A DNA stretch of 64,000 nucleotides from a virus: the IMG/VR virus record IMGVR_UViG_3300040771_000271, positions 62,001-126,000 of that record. One strand, given 5' to 3'. Position numbers and translations under genes: made by a program. Of the stretch, positions 60,814-64,000 are shown piece after piece. Numbering within the stretch: the first letter of the stretch is position 1; every line of letters starts with the position of its first letter. Under the pieces are notes generated by a model. That model saw only the letters and a list, made by a program, of their open reading frames with translations. It was not told where the DNA came from and did no database searches.

Positions 60814-60848
60814 GCGTATACATTCCTACCAATAATTCCTGTATACGC
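60814..60848. repeat. 9-bp perfect hairpin
   Basis: GCGTATACA (60814-60822) and TGTATACGC (60840-60848) with a 17-base loop; outside it AATAA and TTATT can extend the pairing. It lies between the GIY-YIG gene and the 86-aa gene; no T-run on either strand next to the stem. Similar in type to the cassette spacers. Confidence 0.55.
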
Positions 60849-60942
60849 CATTATTAATATGTATCTAGTTATTATAGTTTTCTAATTCTTTTTTGTTGCA
60901 CTTGTCAAAACCATAGTATTCGAGAAATAAATTTTGATTTAA

Positions 60943-61992
60943 TTATTTTGGAAAGAAATCTTCTAACCAATTATTTTTTCTAGCCCATCCAAAAGCTCCG
61001 CTCGAACCTATTTTAAATTTAAACCTATTTGTGTATTTTTTTGCCTCTGTTTTACAATTCTCGTAATTCCAATAATTTCTTGATTTTCTAGTATCTATCA
61101 TATGTGAACAAATTTCCTCCGCCCATCCTTTTGCAAAGGCTTTGCTGTAAATACTATTAGCTTCTTTTATAAATTGAGAACGTAAAGAGTATTTTAATGC
61201 TTTTTCATGGCATCTTTCTTTAGTCCAATAATTGTTAAGTTTTTTAAGTTCAACCATATGAGAACATACCAAACCTATCCATTTATTTTTTAAACACGCA
61301 TTATAAGCATTTTCATTGTTTAAAATAAATTCTTTTTTAGTAGTATATTTTAACGCCTCTAATCTACATATTTCAAAAGTCCATTTTATTTTTCCTCCTC
61401 CTAATCCCCCTGCTTTATTTTTATTAAGGATGCACTTACCTAATTTTTTATATTCTTCGACTATTAAATCCTCCAATTCGGAAGCGTCCTCTTTTGAATA
61501 AAGTGTATCACTGATTAACTCAAAAACAGGTTTACTGTTAGTTTCTAACATATGTTTATAAACTGAACTTTTTTCATCTGATAAATGGCTATTAAACCTC
61601 TTTTCAGGATTACACGTTAAACCAATATAAACACAATCATCATAAAAAATTGCCTTATAAATATACCTTTTTTGTATATTACCTAAAGGAATCATATGAC
61701 TACATATTTCTTCAAGCCATCCACTTCTATGTGCAACAACATAAGCAGAAGGGTTGTTTTCTTGAAAATCTTTCTTGTGTTTATACTTACTTGCTTCTTT
61801 CGCACAATTTTCTTTGTTCCAATACCTATTAGGTTTTCTACCTTCAACCATATGAGAACAAATCTCATTTAACCATCCTTTTTTATGAGCTATCCTATAA
61901 GCTTGTCCACAAGATTTTAAAAAGTCGATTTTTCTAGTGTATTTTATAGATTCCTGTTTACATAATTCTAAAGTCCATTCAAATTTTACCAT
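60943..61992 (-). CDS. GIY-YIG endonuclease inside a repeat protein
   Basis: 349 aa. Five copies of a roughly 40-residue unit (W-x-E-x-C then EA-KY, F, and GWL-EICSHM) cover residues 4-50, 57-100, 203-248, 256-300 and 306-348. Between copies 2 and 3, residues 111-195, lies a GIY-YIG core: YKAIFYDDCVYIGLT, then PEKRFNSH and a C-terminal glutamate helix. The units probably bind DNA and the core cuts it. An ordinary homing endonuclease function is likely. Confidence 0.8.
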   Translation of the reverse strand: MVKFEWTLELCKQESIKYTRKIDFLKSCGQAYRIAHKKGWLNEICSHMVEGRKPNRYWNKENCAKEASKYKHKKDFQENNPSAYVVAHRSGWLEEICSHMIPLGNIQKRYIYKAIFYDDCVYIGLTCNPEKRFNSHLSDEKSSVYKHMLETNSKPVFELISDTLYSKEDASELEDLIVEEYKKLGKCILNKNKAGGLGGGKIKWTFEICRLEALKYTTKKEFILNNENAYNACLKNKWIGLVCSHMVELKKLNNYWTKERCHEKALKYSLRSQFIKEANSIYSKAFAKGWAEEICSHMIDTRKSRNYWNYENCKTEAKKYTNRFKFKIGSSGAFGWARKNNWLEDFFPK

Positions 61993-62076
61993 TTTACAAT
62001 TAGTTTTATTAATATGGGTAAATATAATAAAACTTTTTTATATATGAAAACTAATTAATTTATATTAAATAATTTT

Positions 62077-62250
62077 TTATGTTGTTGCACTGTAATACCC
62101 GTAAACACTCATTTCATTTGTTAAATGGTTATAACTCGCAACTCTTGACTCATAACTGACTAAATCCGAGTAATGGTCGCCTTCACTATTTACGTATTCG
62201 TTTACGTGGTGTTTTGCTGTATTGTTTAAATAAAATGTTTTATGTGTCAT
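62077..62250 (-). CDS. small hypothetical protein
   Basis: 57 aa, starting MTHKTFYLNNTAKHHVNEYV, Tyr/Asn/His-rich. Spacing of 12 bases to the upstream gene. Not recognised. Confidence 0.55.
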   Translation of the reverse strand: MTHKTFYLNNTAKHHVNEYVNSEGDHYSDLVSYESRVASYNHLTNEMSVYGYYSATT

Positions 62251-62262
62251 AATTTTCTGTTT

Positions 62263-62433
62263 TTAAATGTTTCGTCTTTGTTCTTCATCGATAAGGTTTT
62301 CTCTCTCCTTATATAAAATCTCTATAAACTCCCTGCTTAAATACTGCTCGATATGTTTAAAATCGTCTTCTAAAAGATTTGTAATTCTATAAACAGAGTT
62401 TGTTGTTTCTAATAATTCTCTATCTATTTTCAT
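62263..62433 (-). CDS. small helical protein
   Basis: 56 aa, charged amphipathic helix (MKIDRELLETTNSVYRITNL, ILYKERENLIDEEQ). Not recognised. Confidence 0.55.
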   Translation of the reverse strand: MKIDRELLETTNSVYRITNLLEDDFKHIEQYLSREFIEILYKERENLIDEEQRRNI

Positions 62434-62443
62434 AATATTATTT

Positions 62444-63037
62444 TTAAATGGTTTCTCTAATAAACTCTGAATAAAATATATTTTCGTTACAAGTTTCTAA
62501 AAAATTTTCTTGATAGTCGTCTATCTCATCTTCAAAGATAAAAGTCAATACTGCTCCAATACTTTGTACATTATCTGTTGTGAAGTCTTCTAACCATTCT
62601 GAATAGTTATTAGCTGTACTGCTTGAAAAACCATCGTAAGAACTGTAATTGTCTTTTAAGAAACTGTTGAACTCTTCTTTATTTTCTTTTGCGAAATTTA
62701 AGATCTCATCTTTGTCATAGTCAACTGTCAATTCTACTTGGTCGGTTGCAAAATTGTAAAATCTAGGACTATACAACTCACCAACTTCAATTTTAATTGT
62801 GATACCTTCCGCTTCAATTTCTCCGCTTAAAAGATTATCTGCTTGATGCTGAATTTCTTTTGTATATTTTTCGTTGTCAAATCTATTCCAATAATCTTCC
62901 GCAGTCATATCAAAATCACCATTTTCAAAGTCCTCGTTAATTTGATAGTCATCAAACATATTTTCGGGTGACAAATAACTATCATACATACCAACTGAAA
63001 TGATAGGAAACAAGTTTGTGTTTATTGTAGTTTTCAT
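62444..63037 (-). CDS. acidic hypothetical protein
   Basis: 197 aa from the ATG at 63037 (MKTTINTNLFP); a longer frame to 63103 would overlap the upstream gene by 55 bases. Highly acidic, Tyr/Asn-rich, with a beta-rich centre. Could mimic DNA as some anti-restriction proteins do, but no family is recognised. Confidence 0.55.
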   Translation of the reverse strand: MKTTINTNLFPIISVGMYDSYLSPENMFDDYQINEDFENGDFDMTAEDYWNRFDNEKYTKEIQHQADNLLSGEIEAEGITIKIEVGELYSPRFYNFATDQVELTVDYDKDEILNFAKENKEEFNSFLKDNYSSYDGFSSSTANNYSEWLEDFTTDNVQSIGAVLTFIFEDEIDDYQENFLETCNENIFYSEFIRETI

Positions 63038-63048
63038 ATTTTTAGTTT

Positions 63049-63345
63049 TTAAGAATAGTATATTTGTAATTCTTTTGGGTTGTCTATTGATATTTGCATA
63101 CATTCAAAGATATAGCTTTGATTAACTTTGCTGTCAATATCATAATATAAATCTGCTATAGTAGTTGCTCCTGCATCATCTTTAAAGAATTTAAACCATA
63201 AACCTTTTAATGTTTTAGGATTTTTTCTTATCTCTTTGTCAATTTCTGTTAGTGCAAAGATTAACTCTCTCTTTTCTATTTTTTCCGCCAAAAAAGATTG
63301 AAATAAATCTACAACTGTTGAACGGTATTTTTTATAATTTCTCAT
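63049..63345 (-). CDS. hypothetical protein
   Basis: 98 aa, basic helical start, overlapping the upstream gene by 4 bases. Not recognised. Confidence 0.5.
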   Translation of the reverse strand: MRNYKKYRSTVVDLFQSFLAEKIEKRELIFALTEIDKEIRKNPKTLKGLWFKFFKDDAGATTIADLYYDIDSKVNQSYIFECMQISIDNPKELQIYYS

Positions 63346-63755
63346 CTGTATAAATATGTATTACCATTATAAACAACCTCTGAATAATCTTGTCTCATAT
63401 CGTATACAACGCCCTCCCAATTAATATTATTTCTAATTAAAGAGGGAACATCTTTTAAACCATAACAGTCTTCAACAAATTCCTCACAATAATCTTCAAA
63501 CTCATCTTCCTCAATCAAAGTTACTCCATACTCCCATTCTGAACCAATTTCATATTCTAATTTTTCAATATCTGTAATGGTTACTATCTCATCTAACCAC
63601 TCTTCTTTCCAACTCTCAATTTCTTCCTCTTCAAAACGAATATCTTCAAAGTTATCAGTCATATCTTCATATTGTGGAAACTCTTGTAAAAAACTATCTA
63701 AAATCTGTTGTTCTAAATCTTCTCTTTCTGTTTGTAATTCTCTAGTATCTAACAT
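63342..63755 (-). CDS. very acidic hypothetical protein
   Basis: 137 aa, dominated by Glu and Asp (FEDIRFEEEEIESWKEEW), predicted helical then beta. A DNA mimic is possible; no family recognised. First gene after the promoter at 63793. Confidence 0.55.
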   Translation of the reverse strand: MLDTRELQTEREDLEQQILDSFLQEFPQYEDMTDNFEDIRFEEEEIESWKEEWLDEIVTITDIEKLEYEIGSEWEYGVTLIEEDEFEDYCEEFVEDCYGLKDVPSLIRNNINWEGVVYDMRQDYSEVVYNGNTYLYR

Positions 63756-63792
63756 AGTATTATTTTTTAAGTGTTATAATTTATTTCTTGTA

Positions 63793-63823
63793 CAAATATA
63801 CAACTAATTATTGAATAAAAAAA
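63793..63823 (-). promoter_or_regulatory. probable Bacteroidota-type promoter, degenerate -33
   Basis: Minus strand TATATTTG (63800-63793) with TTT rather than TTG at the -33 place, 20 bases away. Precedes the gene at 63755. Confidence 0.6.
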
Positions 63824-63827
63824 TTAT

Positions 63828-64000
63828 TTAAGAGTATTTTTTAATTATTTTTTCGTGCATTTGAGAAACTGTTAAACCTATAAACGATACACTCTTACTT
63901 TTACCGTTCTTGCCTCCTAAACATTCTCTAATATCTAAGCGTATTCTATCACCTTTATTTAAAACACTTAAATTAAAGCTATCTATATAGTTTGATAGGT
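63828..64000 (-). CDS. partial gene, N-terminus beyond window end
   Basis: Only the last 56 codons are in the window, open to base 64000: SFNLSVLNKGDRIRLDIREC, GKSKSVSFIGLTVSQMHEKI. Beta-rich then helical. Similar small phage proteins are known to me only as conserved hypotheticals. Confidence 0.6.
   Translation of the reverse strand, partial: LSNYIDSFNLSVLNKGDRIRLDIRECLGGKNGKSKSVSFIGLTVSQMHEKIIKKYS

Noticed and set aside
61993-62040. Promoter for the GIY-YIG gene at 60943
   Set aside because: TATATTTA is close to the -7 box but lacks the final G and has no TTG at the required distance.
21000-64000. Alternative genetic code (stop recoding)
   Set aside because: TAA, TAG and TGA all act as normal terminal stops in tightly packed genes; the three interrupted frames look like single events.
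1-64000. CRISPR array, integrase or attachment site
   Set aside because: No regularly spaced direct repeats and no tyrosine or serine recombinase signatures were found in the window.

Overview
The window is a stretch of an AT-rich, tailed double-stranded DNA phage genome. The host is very probably a member of the Bacteroidota, most likely Flavobacteriia. Evidence for the host: at least a dozen promoters of the form TTG-N20-TAnnTTTG (the Bacteroidota primary-sigma promoter), almost no Shine-Dalgarno sites, a flavobacterial-style signal peptide (ending GYSQ) on a phage gene, and many small proteins of types I associate with Bacteroidota phages and plasmids. No terminase, portal, major capsid or integrase gene lies in this window, so lifestyle and exact taxon cannot be fixed.

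Layout. (1) 1-18551, plus strand: the distal part of a virion module. Very large proteins of the kind carried in or ejected from the particle (C-terminal part of a >700-aa protein, a 477-aa protein with an apparent GNAT domain, a 792-aa protein with an apparent ADP-ribosyltransferase domain, and an 1848-aa protein) surround a tail/appendage set (4179-10162) into which a GIY-YIG homing endonuclease has inserted. (2) 18573-21560, plus strand: terminator, promoter and a compact operon of small genes including a SLOG-fold (DUF2493-like) protein, ending in a hairpin shared with the converging leftward operons. (3) 21530-24395, minus strand: small accessory genes behind one promoter. (4) 24399-31,000s: a large calcineurin-like phosphoesterase resembling T5 A1, two HNH endonucleases, a small ribbon-helix-helix protein, and a primase-like protein. 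(5) 33016-50478: replication and nucleotide metabolism: family A DNA polymerase, RecA-fold replicative helicase, short C5-cytosine methyltransferase, MazG-like pyrophosphohydrolase, ThyA-like enzyme, an RNA-repair trio (kinase, phosphoesterase, ligase) and class I ribonucleotide reductase NrdA/NrdB. (6) 50481-64000: accessory region with small genes, an HNH gene flanked by highly structured DNA, a RecB/Cas4-type nuclease beside a DnaQ-like exonuclease, a run of one-gene units separated by folded spacers resembling integron attC sites, a predicted outer-membrane protein, and a GIY-YIG endonuclease built into a repeat protein.

The genes cooperate in a standard lytic programme: the host sigma factor reads the many promoters; NrdAB, ThyA and MazG supply and clean the dNTP pool; primase, helicase and polymerase replicate; the RNA-repair trio probably restores cleaved tRNA; the large virion proteins are assembled late and at least one may act as an injected ADP-ribosyltransferase. 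The least ordinary signals are the attC-like spacers (56335-58260), the structured DNA around the HNH gene at 52068, the endonuclease-gene relic in front of nrdB, and three reading frames cut by single TAA codons. All identifications come from reading the sequence; no database search was possible.
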